A stretch of DNA of 64,000 nucleotides from the NCBI GenBank assembly GCA_041665465.1, contig JBAYIU010000001.1, positions 620,001 to 684,000 of the forward strand. Reading direction: 5' to 3'. Below, in pieces: positions 1 to 8,206 of this stretch (the stretch's first letter is position 1; each line of letters starts with the position of its first letter). The notes beneath the pieces were generated by a model. The model ran no database searches. It was not told the DNA's origin and was given only the letters and a program-made list of their open reading frames with translations. Source of the stretch: JACRPH01 sp041665465. GTDB taxonomy: Archaea > Nanobdellota > Nanobdellia > Woesearchaeales > GW2011-AR9. The position numbers and the translations under genes are program-made.

Positions 1-468
1 ACCATTTTAAATTCAAAAGAAGTCCGTGCTCTTAAAGAACAATTGACTAGACAATTTGGTTATTTTCCACCAGAAGATTATGCTTATCTTCGTAATGAGA
101 AAGAAAAGATCTTTCTCATCAACAAAGATGTAGCCAAAGTTGATTGGGATAAACTGATCGTAGACAAAATGGGGCTTTATTTTGGGGAAGACCTTGGTCA
201 TGAGTTTCGACTAAGTAAAGAAGGAGCACAATTGTTATGGATGGAAGCAAAAAAGAATAAGGTTGAACTGAAAAACACATTAGAGTTGAGCAAAGAAGAA
301 GTTAAAACCTATTTCTCCGGAGTAGACCTGTTTAAAGAAGAAGGAGAAAAGGATAACAAATTAGTGATTTTATATTATCAGAAAGAAGTTTTAGGATGTG
401 CCCGATATAGAGAAGGAAAAGTTTTTAATTTCTTGCCCAAGATCCATCGAGGAGAAGTCATCCTCTAG
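1..468 (+). CDS. PUA-like domain protein, NOL1/NOP2/fmu-associated type (5' end cut)
   Basis: The frame is open from base 1, so the gene starts before the window; about 155 residues are visible. The pattern of an LNSKE start, an FGYF segment, an FRLSKEGAQL segment and a C-terminal LGCAR...NFLPK stretch resembles the short archaeal PUA-like proteins related to the C-terminal part of the NOL1/NOP2/fmu family, which are thought to bind rRNA or tRNA. No catalytic domain is visible in the part present. It ends 42 bases before the next gene, which has its own TATA-like box, so it is probably transcribed separately. The family call is from recollection of the motif pattern and is moderate. Confidence 0.55.
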   Translation, partial: TILNSKEVRALKEQLTRQFGYFPPEDYAYLRNEKEKIFLINKDVAKVDWDKLIVDKMGLYFGEDLGHEFRLSKEGAQLLWMEAKKNKVELKNTLELSKEEVKTYFSGVDLFKEEGEKDNKLVILYYQKEVLGCARYREGKVFNFLPKIHRGEVIL

Positions 469-510
469 AGTAGATAAATCTTTATAAATAGTCTTTCTTC
501 TGAGATAAAT

Positions 511-1107
511 ATGGCAAATAAACTTTATGCAATCTTTATTCTTTCGTTACTGCTATTGGTTTCAGCAGTAATGGCTAGCGAATTTAGTGATTACAACAAC
601 CTTCGTGACCAATATCATGATTACATGGATAATTATATTGATTATCGCCATGATTATCTGCAAGCCCAAGAAGAGAGTGATTCCTATTCCCAAATGAGAG
701 CGGAAAACAGATTAGGCGATCTTCGTAACGATTTTGATGACTTAAAAGATGACGCTGAAGACCTCTTAGATTCTGTAGATCACAACGATTCTCTTTACGA
801 CGATGTAAGAGATTTACGCAGTGATGCAGTTGATGCAATTAGAAGAATTGATACCTTACTAGAAGACAATTCTCGCCAGTATTATCAAAATTACCAAACG
901 GCTCAAGTTGTGGCTGCTCCTGAACCTAAAGTTAAGGTAGAACCATTAAATGTAATTATTATGCCTGCTAAGCAAGAAGTAACACCAGTTCAGGTAAAAG
1001 AGTCTAATTCCTTACCAGATCTCAGCGTAGTTTGGTTGATTGCGGGAATAATTGTGGCTTTAGCAGTAATATTGTTCTTGATAGGAATAATACTCAAAAG
1101 AAGATAA
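511..1107 (+). CDS. Secreted acidic helical protein with C-terminal membrane anchor
   Basis: This 198-residue protein has a signal peptide at residues 1-22. A long stretch (about 23-125) is very rich in Asp, Tyr, Arg and His and is likely helical or coiled-coil. A proline/valine-rich linker follows, then one hydrophobic segment (about 172-194) ending in KRR. The layout means an extracellular stalk held by a C-terminal membrane segment. A TATA-like box (ctttataaatag, about 479-490) lies some 27 bases before the ATG, consistent with a leaderless message. I do not recognise the family; a structural role at the cell surface is inference only. Confidence 0.75.
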   Translation: MANKLYAIFILSLLLLVSAVMASEFSDYNNLRDQYHDYMDNYIDYRHDYLQAQEESDSYSQMRAENRLGDLRNDFDDLKDDAEDLLDSVDHNDSLYDDVRDLRSDAVDAIRRIDTLLEDNSRQYYQNYQTAQVVAAPEPKVKVEPLNVIIMPAKQEVTPVQVKESNSLPDLSVVWLIAGIIVALAVILFLIGIILKRR

Positions 1108-1124
1108 AAAGATAAGAAAAATAA

Positions 1125-1364
1125 TTATTTAAGAACGTCTTCAATGGGCTTTTTGCCCTTGAGAGATTTTCCTTCTGTACCTTTAGCTTCTTTAGCCATA
1201 GCTACTAGGTCTACCCCTAGGTCTTTCAATTCTTTGATGTGCATCTGCATTAACTGTTCAACAATCTGCAGAATTCTCATCAATTCCTCTCGCTCTTTAG
1301 TTAAAGTAGCTAAGGAACCTTTGTGAAAGCCCACTTTTTCTTCTTTACCCATGTCTTTTGCCAT
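1125..1364 (-). CDS. Small coiled-coil hypothetical protein
   Basis: A 79-residue hydrophilic protein with a central helix (about residues 18-58) rich in Leu, Glu, Met and Lys, likely a coiled coil, and a basic tail. A TATA-like box reading GCTTATAAACC on the minus strand (about 1388-1398) lies about 26 bases upstream of the ATG, supporting the start and leaderless transcription. No enzyme motif is visible. It converges on the preceding plus-strand gene with 17 bases between the stops. The function is unknown; the clear promoter and compact coding frame favour a real gene. Confidence 0.65.
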   Translation of the reverse strand: MAKDMGKEEKVGFHKGSLATLTKEREELMRILQIVEQLMQMHIKELKDLGVDLVAMAKEAKGTEGKSLKGKKPIEDVLK

Positions 1365-1483
1365 ACTTTCATATTAAGAAGGGAGGTTTATAAGCTTTTG
1401 CCCGGGATTTTGTCTAAGATCACTCTAAAAATAAGGATTAAAACACACAAAAGCTTATATTTATCTCTTTTCTAGATAACAGG

Positions 1484-2023
1484 ATGAAACGCTCTTACCA
1501 ATTAGGAACCATACTATGGGTAGAAGATCAATGGGAGATTTTAGAGAGTTGGGCATACAACATTTCTAGATCTGATTCTATCTCTCAAGCATTCAGTCAA
1601 GGAAAAAGATTAAGTATAAAAACAAATGAAACTTTGACAAGACTTTCAGAGATAGAAGCTGAAAGAACGATTGAACAGATCATTGTAGAAACAAAAGACC
1701 AACCTACTTTTCTTAATCTAAGAACCGGTCAATTAGCTCGAGCTTACTTAGAACGAATTACTCCCGGTGCAATTTTACTGGATTCTGATTTCCCTGGCGG
1801 GGGATATATGGAAGTAGTAAGATGTTTAAGAGAACAGGAAATGACAAATTATCCTTTGATTAGTTGGACCCAAAGAGATATTTCTGAATTAAGACCAGAA
1901 ATCATAGAACTATTAGGTAATCCTCCTAGATACATTTGGAAAACAGGAACGAAAACAGAAGAACTGGTTGAACATCTTCTCTTTTCCAGAAGATATCTAG
2001 AACAAACTCTGCCTAAGCCATGA
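1484..2023 (+). CDS. Divergent response-regulator receiver-like protein
   Basis: This 179-residue protein has the order of a CheY-like receiver. There is an acidic pair after the first strand (ILWVEDQ, residues 9-15), a candidate acceptor Asp after the third strand (ILLDSDFPG, about 96-104), a Ser/Thr strand (PLISWTQ) and a Lys after the fifth strand (YIWKTG). An insertion of about 60 residues between the first two motifs makes it longer than a standard receiver. No histidine kinase or output domain is nearby. A TATA-like box near 1453-1462 supports a leaderless start. It could be a pseudo-receiver that no longer accepts phosphate. The fold call is moderate. Confidence 0.55.
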   Translation: MKRSYQLGTILWVEDQWEILESWAYNISRSDSISQAFSQGKRLSIKTNETLTRLSEIEAERTIEQIIVETKDQPTFLNLRTGQLARAYLERITPGAILLDSDFPGGGYMEVVRCLREQEMTNYPLISWTQRDISELRPEIIELLGNPPRYIWKTGTKTEELVEHLLFSRRYLEQTLPKP

Positions 2024-2058
2024 AAACCTTTTAAAACCCCAACAATATTCTAAGTAAT

Positions 2059-2442
2059 ATGAGCGTATTTGGTAAACTAGCTTTTTGGAAGAAAGAGGAT
2101 GATTTCAACTTTGATCAGGCTGCATCTCAAGATATGAACCAACCAGATCCGTTTGCCCAAGGATTTGAGCAATCTGCATTTCCTTCAGAACCAGGGATGG
2201 AACCTTCTGCACCTTCCTCCTCTCCTTCTCCTCAACAGTATGCACAAGCTTCCCGAGCTTCTTTATACCCAGGATCAGCGGCTCAGCCATCTTTTCAAGC
2301 TCCACAGATGGGTTCAGGAAATCGAGATCTAGATCTTATTAACAGCAAATTAGATACTATTCGAGCTATGCTTAGCGCAATTGAACAACGTTTAGAGCGG
2401 ATAGAAAAAGGAGAACCAAAAGCTCCGCCCAGATTATGGTAA
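2059..2442 (+). CDS. Hypothetical protein: Pro/Ser/Gln-rich linker plus C-terminal coiled coil
   Basis: The 127-residue product has a short basic start (FGKLAFWKKEDD). A low-complexity middle (about residues 20-85) is rich in Pro, Ser, Gln, Ala and Phe. A C-terminal heptad-like helix (DLINSKLDTIRAMLSAIEQR, about 91-110) suggests oligomerisation. A box reading ccttttaaaacc at 2028-2039 sits about 25 bases before the ATG. The stop overlaps the start of lspA by seven bases, so the two are co-transcribed and probably translationally coupled. I do not recognise the family. Confidence 0.7.
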   Translation: MSVFGKLAFWKKEDDFNFDQAASQDMNQPDPFAQGFEQSAFPSEPGMEPSAPSSSPSPQQYAQASRASLYPGSAAQPSFQAPQMGSGNRDLDLINSKLDTIRAMLSAIEQRLERIEKGEPKAPPRLW

Positions 2443-2885
2443 CTCTTTCTAAATACAAATGGGAATTACGGTTTGCAGGTATAGCTTTAGCAGTTGTTTT
2501 GTTAGACCAATTACTGAAATATTTAGTTCTAGCTTTTAATCCTTCTTTAAATCTTAAGATTATACTTATCCATTTAGTACAGAATACTGGAGCAGGGTTT
2601 GGGATATTTAAAAATCAAACCCTTTGGTTGGGAATTATCTCCCTCTGCGCAGCGTTGTTAGTGTTGTTTAGTTATAAAAAGATAGATAAGCAATATTCTT
2701 CCCAAATCTTATGGGCAGTATTTCTGGGAGGAGTGGTTGGAAATATGTTTGATCGTTTCTTTCGAGGATATGTGATAGATTTTATTGATTCTGGATGGTG
2801 GCCAGCATTTAATTTAGCAGATGCTTGTATAACTATTTCTGTGATCGGATTGATTGTCTTGTATTGGAGAAAGAAGGAATCTTAA
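2436..2885 (+). CDS. lspA: Lipoprotein signal peptidase (signal peptidase II)
   Basis: A 149-residue membrane protein with four hydrophobic segments. It has the LspA signature motifs in order: VQNTGAGFGIF (about 48-58), GNMFDR (102-107), VIDFI with Asp115, and FNLAD with Asp129. The last two match the two catalytic aspartates of the family. LspA cleaves prolipoproteins before the lipobox Cys in the membrane. At least four proteins in this window have a lipobox, which fits a working enzyme. LspA is common in bacteria and scarce in most archaea, so acquisition from bacteria is likely. It overlaps the preceding gene by seven bases. Confidence 0.93.
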   Translation: MVTLSKYKWELRFAGIALAVVLLDQLLKYLVLAFNPSLNLKIILIHLVQNTGAGFGIFKNQTLWLGIISLCAALLVLFSYKKIDKQYSSQILWAVFLGGVVGNMFDRFFRGYVIDFIDSGWWPAFNLADACITISVIGLIVLYWRKKES

Positions 2886-2890
2886 GAAGA

Positions 2891-3328
2891 TTATGTCTCT
2901 TCCAAGAATTTCTCAAGACTCTTTCTTTTCTCTTCGGCTTGTTCTTCTTGAAGAAGGTCATATCTTTCCTTCTCTTTCTTCTTTCGATAAGAGATTATTT
3001 TTGGATAAAGAGTGTTAAACCAATGATCGGGAACCTCAGAATAATAAACTTCCTTTTCTTTCTTGTCCTTACCAGAGTATAGACCCATGCCATAAACGAC
3101 TTCCCCCGTACAATACTCAACACTATTACTTCCCTCCCAACTTGGACCAGTTGTGGTAGGATAATATCTGGATAATACCAAGTGATAATCTCCCTTCAAT
3201 CTAAAATGTAATCTTATATCCCCCTCGTATCCTTCAACAGAATAACATTCCGAAGGAGGTAGAGAACCGATTAAAGGAACTATCTTAGCTAATAGCTTTC
3301 TTTCTAAATCCAATTGTTGTTCTGCCAT
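2891..3328 (-). CDS. Hypothetical protein with charged C-terminal helix
   Basis: A 145-residue soluble protein. The N-terminal two thirds look like a mixed alpha/beta domain with many Tyr and Gly, including ECYSVEGYEGDIRLHFRLKG. The last 40 residues are a highly charged Lys/Glu helix. There is no signal peptide, membrane segment or recognisable catalytic motif. It converges on lspA with five bases between the stops. The region before its start is AT-rich and may hold its promoter. The function is unknown. Confidence 0.65.
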   Translation of the reverse strand: MAEQQLDLERKLLAKIVPLIGSLPPSECYSVEGYEGDIRLHFRLKGDYHLVLSRYYPTTTGPSWEGSNSVEYCTGEVVYGMGLYSGKDKKEKEVYYSEVPDHWFNTLYPKIISYRKKKEKERYDLLQEEQAEEKRKSLEKFLEET

Positions 3329-3422
3329 AAAAAGAATAACTTCCTTATTTATTTAATATTAATCCGAGATTTATCTAATAAAACATAATATTTATAATAT
3401 AATAAGTGTTTTTATTAATAAT

Positions 3423-4394
3423 ATGAAAGGATCAATCTTAATGCCGAAGATAAAAGAGAAAATCTCCCTCGATAAGAAGAATCAGCAATTATTACAAATG
3501 TTAATCAATAATTCTCGTACTTCTATTACTAATATTGCAAAGAAACTACGGCTCTCTAAACCTGCAGTTTTACATCGTTTACGCCAATTAGAACAAAAGG
3601 AGGTAATCCTAGATTATATTCTTTATACTAATCTCAAACCTGCGGGTTTTCAATTTTATCTTGTACTATTTGAGGTGGATAAAGAAAAGGAGGAGATAAC
3701 TATAGAAGAGCTCTTAAAAAATAAGTTCACCTCCGCTTTATTTCAGTTAGGAGGAAAGTTCAATCTGTTGTGGATGTGTTGGTGTAGAGATTCGAAACAT
3801 TTTCAAGAGATCTTTCCAAGTTTTAACATTAAAGACTTGAGAATCCTTCCGGGAATAACCAATTTCTTTGATAGTTATCATCTATTTGAGGAATTACATA
3901 ATTTAAAATTAAGCCCAGAAAAGTTAATTGAACACCATTTAGATAAAATTGACACAATTATATTAGAAGAATTGAAAAACGATTCTAGAAAGAGTTTGGT
4001 TGATCTTTCAAGTAAATGTAGAATTACTGCAGAAGCAATAAAACACCGAATAAAGAAGTTAGAATCAGCGGGAGTAATCTTATCATATTTCACCAACTTT
4101 AATATCTTCAAATTGGGATTTCAACCTTATTGTATCCTTATTAAGAGTAATCGTTCTGAGCAAGAAAAGATTCTTCAATTCTTGCGTGCTCACCCCCACA
4201 CCAATGGACAATACCTCTTAAGTCACGAATTTGATCTTTGTTGTTTTGTCGTTGTTGAAGACATCTCCCAATTACGTCAATTCTTAAACCAATTAAGTTC
4301 ATTTTCATCCGTTATTGAATTTGAAACTCATCTTTGTACTGACCAATTATGTAGTGATTCCTTTCCAAAAGGAGTAAAAGAGTACAAACAATGA
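3423..4394 (+). CDS. Tandem Lrp/AsnC-like transcription regulator (two HTH halves)
   Basis: A 323-residue protein built from two similar halves. Each half has an Lrp/AsnC-type winged helix (about residues 13-65, with LRLSKPAVLHRLRQLEQKEV, and about 175-225, with ITAEAIKHRIKKLESAGV). Each helix unit is followed by an alpha/beta segment resembling an effector or oligomerisation domain. Typical Lrp proteins of about 150 residues carry one such unit, so this looks like an internal duplication. TATA-like sequence at about 3388-3398 fits a leaderless start at 3423; a second ATG at 3441 is an alternative. The ligand and targets are unknown. Confidence 0.8.
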   Translation: MKGSILMPKIKEKISLDKKNQQLLQMLINNSRTSITNIAKKLRLSKPAVLHRLRQLEQKEVILDYILYTNLKPAGFQFYLVLFEVDKEKEEITIEELLKNKFTSALFQLGGKFNLLWMCWCRDSKHFQEIFPSFNIKDLRILPGITNFFDSYHLFEELHNLKLSPEKLIEHHLDKIDTIILEELKNDSRKSLVDLSSKCRITAEAIKHRIKKLESAGVILSYFTNFNIFKLGFQPYCILIKSNRSEQEKILQFLRAHPHTNGQYLLSHEFDLCCFVVVEDISQLRQFLNQLSSFSSVIEFETHLCTDQLCSDSFPKGVKEYKQ

Positions 4395-4473
4395 AGAGTT
4401 AGGGAATTAAATTTCTAGAAAAGATATCTTCTACTTACAATTTAATTATAAATTACCCCTTCAAGAATGTTTT

Positions 4474-5052
4474 ATGAAGTCCGAAGGGTTCAGAACCAGG
4501 ATAGAACGTCCAAATAAACATTTCTTAGCCAGTTTTCTAGGAATGGTTCCTTCCACGGGTAGAGGAGGAATAGATCTTCTCTCTGACGATTTTGGGATAG
4601 AATTAAAATGTCGTTACTTGAAATATATTGGAAATAGTTATGCTTGTTGTGAAAATGAATATCAAACCTTTCCAGAAAGGTATCCGGGAAGAGAGTTTTA
4701 CTGGGCTTTCTTATTATATGATCTGAGCAAACCTCCCACAGAGATAGAGAAGAGACGAGTAAATTTAGAAAGTTACATTACTCACAGAACGGTTAAATTT
4801 GTACCTTGGAATTTTGTAGCTCCACTTCCGGTAAGCTATCCCGAACATAGCGGCCCTTTCCGCTACGTCAGGCCTCGTTCTTTACCTTCCGACGACCAGT
4901 TTACTATAATTGAACATGGCAAGAGTAAACTTTACTTACCTAAGAATACTGCTTTAGAAGAACTAGTTAGAGAAAGAGAGAATAGAAAAGTGATAATCCT
5001 CAATAGAGGAAGAGTTAAAACTGTAACTTACGAGAACAAGAAGAAAGATTAA
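4474..5052 (+). CDS. Putative PD-(D/E)XK-type nuclease, orphan
   Basis: The 192-residue protein carries the segment GRGGIDLLSDDFGIELKCRY (about residues 30-49). Its Asp followed by ELK matches the D...(D/E)xK metal-binding core of restriction-endonuclease-like folds, and an upstream Glu may complete it. The rest is not recognised. A TATA-like box (ttataaatta, about 4444-4453) precedes the ATG by about 25 bases. No methyltransferase or specificity subunit is adjacent, so it is not an obvious restriction system; repair or RNA/DNA processing are alternatives. The call rests on one motif and is tentative. Confidence 0.5.
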   Translation: MKSEGFRTRIERPNKHFLASFLGMVPSTGRGGIDLLSDDFGIELKCRYLKYIGNSYACCENEYQTFPERYPGREFYWAFLLYDLSKPPTEIEKRRVNLESYITHRTVKFVPWNFVAPLPVSYPEHSGPFRYVRPRSLPSDDQFTIIEHGKSKLYLPKNTALEELVRERENRKVIILNRGRVKTVTYENKKKD

Positions 5053-5121
5053 TAAATTAATGACATTAATTCTAATCAAGAGGTGAAATCTACCTCCAAA
5101 CTATTTCTTGGAGCATTTAAC

Positions 5122-5913
5122 ATGACTAAAGAAAAACTGATTGATTTAGTACCAAGGATAAGAGAAAGAGCATTTGAACGAGTATTAGGAGAGCTATCTT
5201 CTACTTATTCCCAAGCAGGAGATGTTTTGTTAGAGTATCAACAATTGATGCATAGAAGTCCATTAGAAGCGATCCAACAATTAGATTCTTATCTGGAAAG
5301 AATGCGAGAATGTCAACCAGAACCAGGTGCGGAATCATACGCTGGCCCTAACCCTGAGTTTAATGTTCCTTTGCTTAATTTAACCGGAACAATATATCCG
5401 GTCTTAGAAAGGGAAGAAAGAACTATCGCCTTACAACAAACACTTAATTTTCTGAGCGGAATAAACACTCGTTATGTCCACCAACATATGGAACTTATCC
5501 AAGAACCATGGCTATTTATGGATATCCTCATTAACCGATGGTCTTTCTTTCCCGGATGTGAAGGGTATAAAGAATTAACCCGAACATGTAACACTTGGCA
5601 CGCTTTGAGAAGACATCTTCCGGTAGAGAATTCCTTTCTATTGGCCTTCTCCGTTTTACATACTCGATGGGATGACGGCCCGGGAACAAACCTGCCGGCC
5701 AGAACACAATTTTATCGCACCTTTCCCGAGCTTACTGATCGGAGCTTGGATGCTATTGCTGCTTTAAGTTACGAAGCGGCAAGATGGGCAGAACGAGAAC
5801 AGGGAACAAACCTGCAAACAAGTATAGATCATTCCTTAGACTATTACGACCCAGAAATGCACCAAAAAATAAGAGATAAAATTAAAGAACATAAATGGAT
5901 TATGTTTGATTAG
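5122..5913 (+). CDS. Hypothetical helical protein
   Basis: A 263-residue soluble protein, mostly predicted helix, rich in Arg, Glu and aromatic residues, with no signal peptide or recognised motif. The start at 5122 is chosen because GGAG lies eight bases upstream (5110-5113). A GTG at 5083 would extend it by 13 residues but lacks such a site. The stop overlaps the end of the convergent downstream gene by four bases. Codon use is like its neighbours. The function is unknown. Confidence 0.65.
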   Translation: MTKEKLIDLVPRIRERAFERVLGELSSTYSQAGDVLLEYQQLMHRSPLEAIQQLDSYLERMRECQPEPGAESYAGPNPEFNVPLLNLTGTIYPVLEREERTIALQQTLNFLSGINTRYVHQHMELIQEPWLFMDILINRWSFFPGCEGYKELTRTCNTWHALRRHLPVENSFLLAFSVLHTRWDDGPGTNLPARTQFYRTFPELTDRSLDAIAALSYEAARWAEREQGTNLQTSIDHSLDYYDPEMHQKIRDKIKEHKWIMFD

Positions 5914-6494
5914 TTCACACAACTATGCTTTCGATACTGTTTTGATTCCGCATCTTCTTTAGACTCAAACCATAAGCGATTTCCTTTCTTGATATTATTG
6001 GCCCATTCGCATTTAGGAGCATGATAAACATTGCTCTTATTGCTAGCTACATATTTCCCCGGAGTAAAAGTAGCCTTTTTCTCGACTACTTTTTTCTCTT
6101 CGACTTTAGATTCAGATTTTGCAGGTTCAAACACTTCGCTGTGCGGTTCTTCTGATGGCTCTTCTTTTCGTACTGGGGAACGAGAGGGGAGAGCTAAGAT
6201 GAAGCCGATTAAAGCTAACACCAATAGCACTACACTAATGCTGCCGAGCAAGAACCATAGCCCTAGCAAGTTCATCAGGTAGAATAAAAACACCCAAAAC
6301 AACACTCTTTCTCCCCAACTTCTATAGCCCACCAATCCCCCTACAGTTAAAGCTAATAGTATGATAAAAGCAAATAATTCTAATTGACCAAGATAACCTT
6401 GAGTAGTAGGCAGTAAACGTATCCAACCAAGAAACATTAATACTAGCAGGACACTATATGCAAATAATCTTCCAGTAGATTTAACCATGACCAT
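5910..6494 (-). CDS. Membrane protein with C-terminal Ada-like Cys/His domain
   Basis: The 194-residue protein has about four membrane segments in residues 8-105. An acidic Glu/Lys/Pro linker (about 108-145) follows, and the C-terminal 45 residues form a small domain with a YVASNKSNVYHAPKCEWA pattern and a late Cys. That domain resembles the zinc-binding fold of the Ada metal-binding family seen at the ends of many secreted or membrane proteins. A strong TATA-like box (GCTTATATAATC on the minus strand, about 6514-6525) lies about 20-30 bases upstream. The role is unknown. Confidence 0.7.
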   Translation of the reverse strand: MVMVKSTGRLFAYSVLLVLMFLGWIRLLPTTQGYLGQLELFAFIILLALTVGGLVGYRSWGERVLFWVFLFYLMNLLGLWFLLGSISVVLLVLALIGFILALPSRSPVRKEEPSEEPHSEVFEPAKSESKVEEKKVVEKKATFTPGKYVASNKSNVYHAPKCEWANNIKKGNRLWFESKEDAESKQYRKHSCVN

Positions 6495-6576
6495 ACCTTT
6501 ATTCTCGCAGAAAGATTATATAAGCATTTCTGTAGTCTATTTGCTATAATTGGAACTAAGTGTTAAGAATACTTAA

Positions 6577-6906
6577 TTAAAACTCTTCAGTTAAGTTTTT
6601 CAAATAACCTTTCTTCTTTAAGAATTCAACTTCAGATTTACCTTTATATTTATGGACCACATCGCCTTTATCGTCTCCTCCCAATTCCCAAGGTTCAATA
6701 ATAACGACGTCTCTTTCTCTAACCCATAACGCTCTTCTTAACCTTCCTGGAATACGACAGATTCTCTCTTTCCCGTCTAAACACAGAACCCGCATTCTAC
6801 TTCCACCTAGACGCTGTTGTACTACTCCTAGAACTTCTTTACCTTGCGGGATTCTAACTCTAATCATGACCGGTTCTTCGCCAGAGGGAGTTTGAGGATT
6901 ATCCAT
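6577..6906 (-). CDS. Translation initiation factor aIF-1A
   Basis: This 109-residue protein matches archaeal/eukaryotic eIF1A over its length. The OB-fold core includes GSRMRVLCLDGKERICRIPG (about 34-53) and a basic strand (RRALWVRERDVVIIEPW), followed by the GDDKGDVVHKY segment typical of the family. aIF1A binds the small ribosomal subunit A site and helps start selection. A TATA-like box at about 6928-6937 places transcription start very near the ATG, so the message is probably leaderless. Its length is normal for archaeal members. Confidence 0.95.
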   Translation of the reverse strand: MDNPQTPSGEEPVMIRVRIPQGKEVLGVVQQRLGGSRMRVLCLDGKERICRIPGRLRRALWVRERDVVIIEPWELGGDDKGDVVHKYKGKSEVEFLKKKGYLKNLTEEF

Positions 6907-6956
6907 ATTCTAGAATAACTATACCTTCTTTATAAAGATTTGTGCATAAATCAAAA

Positions 6957-7445
6957 TTAAAGATTGTTCTCTTGGGATAAACGGGGCAATGTTCTTCCCT
7001 CAGGAGAAAGATGACGACCAATAAAAGCGTAACGAGAATACCGCCCACACATTTCTGTCCGACAAAGCAACATCGCTTCCTTAAGCATTTCCAGATATCC
7101 CAAGGCTTCCTGCTCACCAGGATTCATCTCTTCTCTTTCAAAAGAATATCTGCCTGCATCGATTCCTGTTTTAACCACGGACAATCGACCATATTCATTA
7201 ATCACCCTATTATATAATTCCACTGCTTCTTTCATATGCGGAGCTTCGGGTAGATAGTGTGCTCCCACTCTAATAAGTGTTCCTTGATCTCGAACTTCCC
7301 ACATCTGGTTAATCAGAACAGTTAAGAACTCTCGCGAAACAATAGAAACCAATTGTGGTTCAGAAACAACCAATCTATCATCTCCCCTTTGTACCAAAGG
7401 AAAGTTTCTTGGATCATCTGCCAGATTTAAGTAGTGTGTTCCCAT
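6957..7445 (-). CDS. Hypothetical protein
   Basis: I place the start at the ATG at 7445 (MGTHYLNLADD), giving 162 residues. The frame stays open to an ATG at 7538, but that would overlap the start of the divergent gene at 7533 and its promoter. The protein is soluble and mixed alpha/beta, with a long central segment on binding or scaffolding scale and a helix-rich C-terminal half containing two Cys. There is no recognised motif. It lies 50 bases upstream of aIF1A on the same strand, but aIF1A has its own TATA-like box. The function is unknown. Confidence 0.6.
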   Translation of the reverse strand: MGTHYLNLADDPRNFPLVQRGDDRLVVSEPQLVSIVSREFLTVLINQMWEVRDQGTLIRVGAHYLPEAPHMKEAVELYNRVINEYGRLSVVKTGIDAGRYSFEREEMNPGEQEALGYLEMLKEAMLLCRTEMCGRYSRYAFIGRHLSPEGRTLPRLSQENNL

Positions 7446-7532
7446 TCTTGAAGAGATTACTTTAATCTTTAAAATTATTTCTATTCGTTTTAAATGAAAA
7501 AGATTTATATCCTTCCAGAATAAGTAAAGGTT

Positions 7533-8180
7533 ATGCACAAGATAAGAATACTGGTGATTAGCATAATCTTAATTTCTGTTCTTATAGGGATAGTGTTATA
7601 CCCTTACTTACCAGAACAGATGGCCTCGCACTGGAACGCTCAAGGAGAAGCCAACGGATATTCCGGAAAATTCTGGGGAACCTTTCTTTTACCAATAATT
7701 ACATTAATACTTTTTCTGATTTTAATCTTTATACCGAGACTGGATCCCCTAAAAAGTAATCTTAAATCATTTGAAAAATATTATGAAACGTTTATTCTAA
7801 TATTTGTATTGTTTCTTACTTATCTCCATCTCCTTATTCTGATTGACAATTTAGATATAGATTTCAATTTTACTCTTGCTCTGATACCGGCGTTTTCTGT
7901 TTTGTTCTACTATGTAGGAATATTAATCAGTAAAGTCAAAAGAAACTATTTTATTGGAATTAGAACACCTTGGACTTTAAACAGTGAAGAGGTGTGGAAC
8001 AAAACACATCAGTTAGGAGGAAAATTGTTTAAGGTTGCAGCGATAGTTTCCTTAAGTGGACTAGCTTTAGGAAAATATGCCTTCTGGATAATGTTACTTC
8101 CGATACTAGGAGTATCTTTATTTATAGTAGTTTACTCTTATTGGATTTATAGAAAGATTAATTCTAAACGAAAACTATAA
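7533..8180 (+). CDS. SdpI/DUF1648 family membrane protein
   Basis: A 215-residue protein with about six membrane segments. The first third has the DUF1648 pattern (YPYLPEQMASHWNAQGEANG, about 23-42). The middle has the SdpI signature (NYFIGIRTPWTLNSEEVW, about 134-151) followed by a His and a Gly-rich helix. SdpI in Bacillus is an immunity and signalling protein against a toxic peptide; the wider family is usually of unknown role. No toxin partner is visible here. A TATA-like box (gatttatatcc, about 7501-7511) supports the start and leaderless transcription. Confidence 0.85.
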   Translation: MHKIRILVISIILISVLIGIVLYPYLPEQMASHWNAQGEANGYSGKFWGTFLLPIITLILFLILIFIPRLDPLKSNLKSFEKYYETFILIFVLFLTYLHLLILIDNLDIDFNFTLALIPAFSVLFYYVGILISKVKRNYFIGIRTPWTLNSEEVWNKTHQLGGKLFKVAAIVSLSGLALGKYAFWIMLLPILGVSLFIVVYSYWIYRKINSKRKL

Positions 8181-8206
8181 TAATAAACAAGTAAAATAAT
8201 TAATTA

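Noticed and set aside
2825..3082. 85-codon frame overlapping the end of lspA
   Set aside because: It overlaps lspA in another frame and lies opposite the hypothetical gene at 2891-3328; no promoter and low complexity.
5083..5121. GTG start for the 5122 gene
   Set aside because: GGAG stands at the right distance from ATG 5122, and none is placed before the GTG.
7446..7538. N-terminal extension of the 6957 gene to ATG 7538
   Set aside because: It would overlap the divergent SdpI-like start and the promoter sequence; the added residues are Ile/Lys/Phe-rich as expected from translated AT-rich intergenic DNA.
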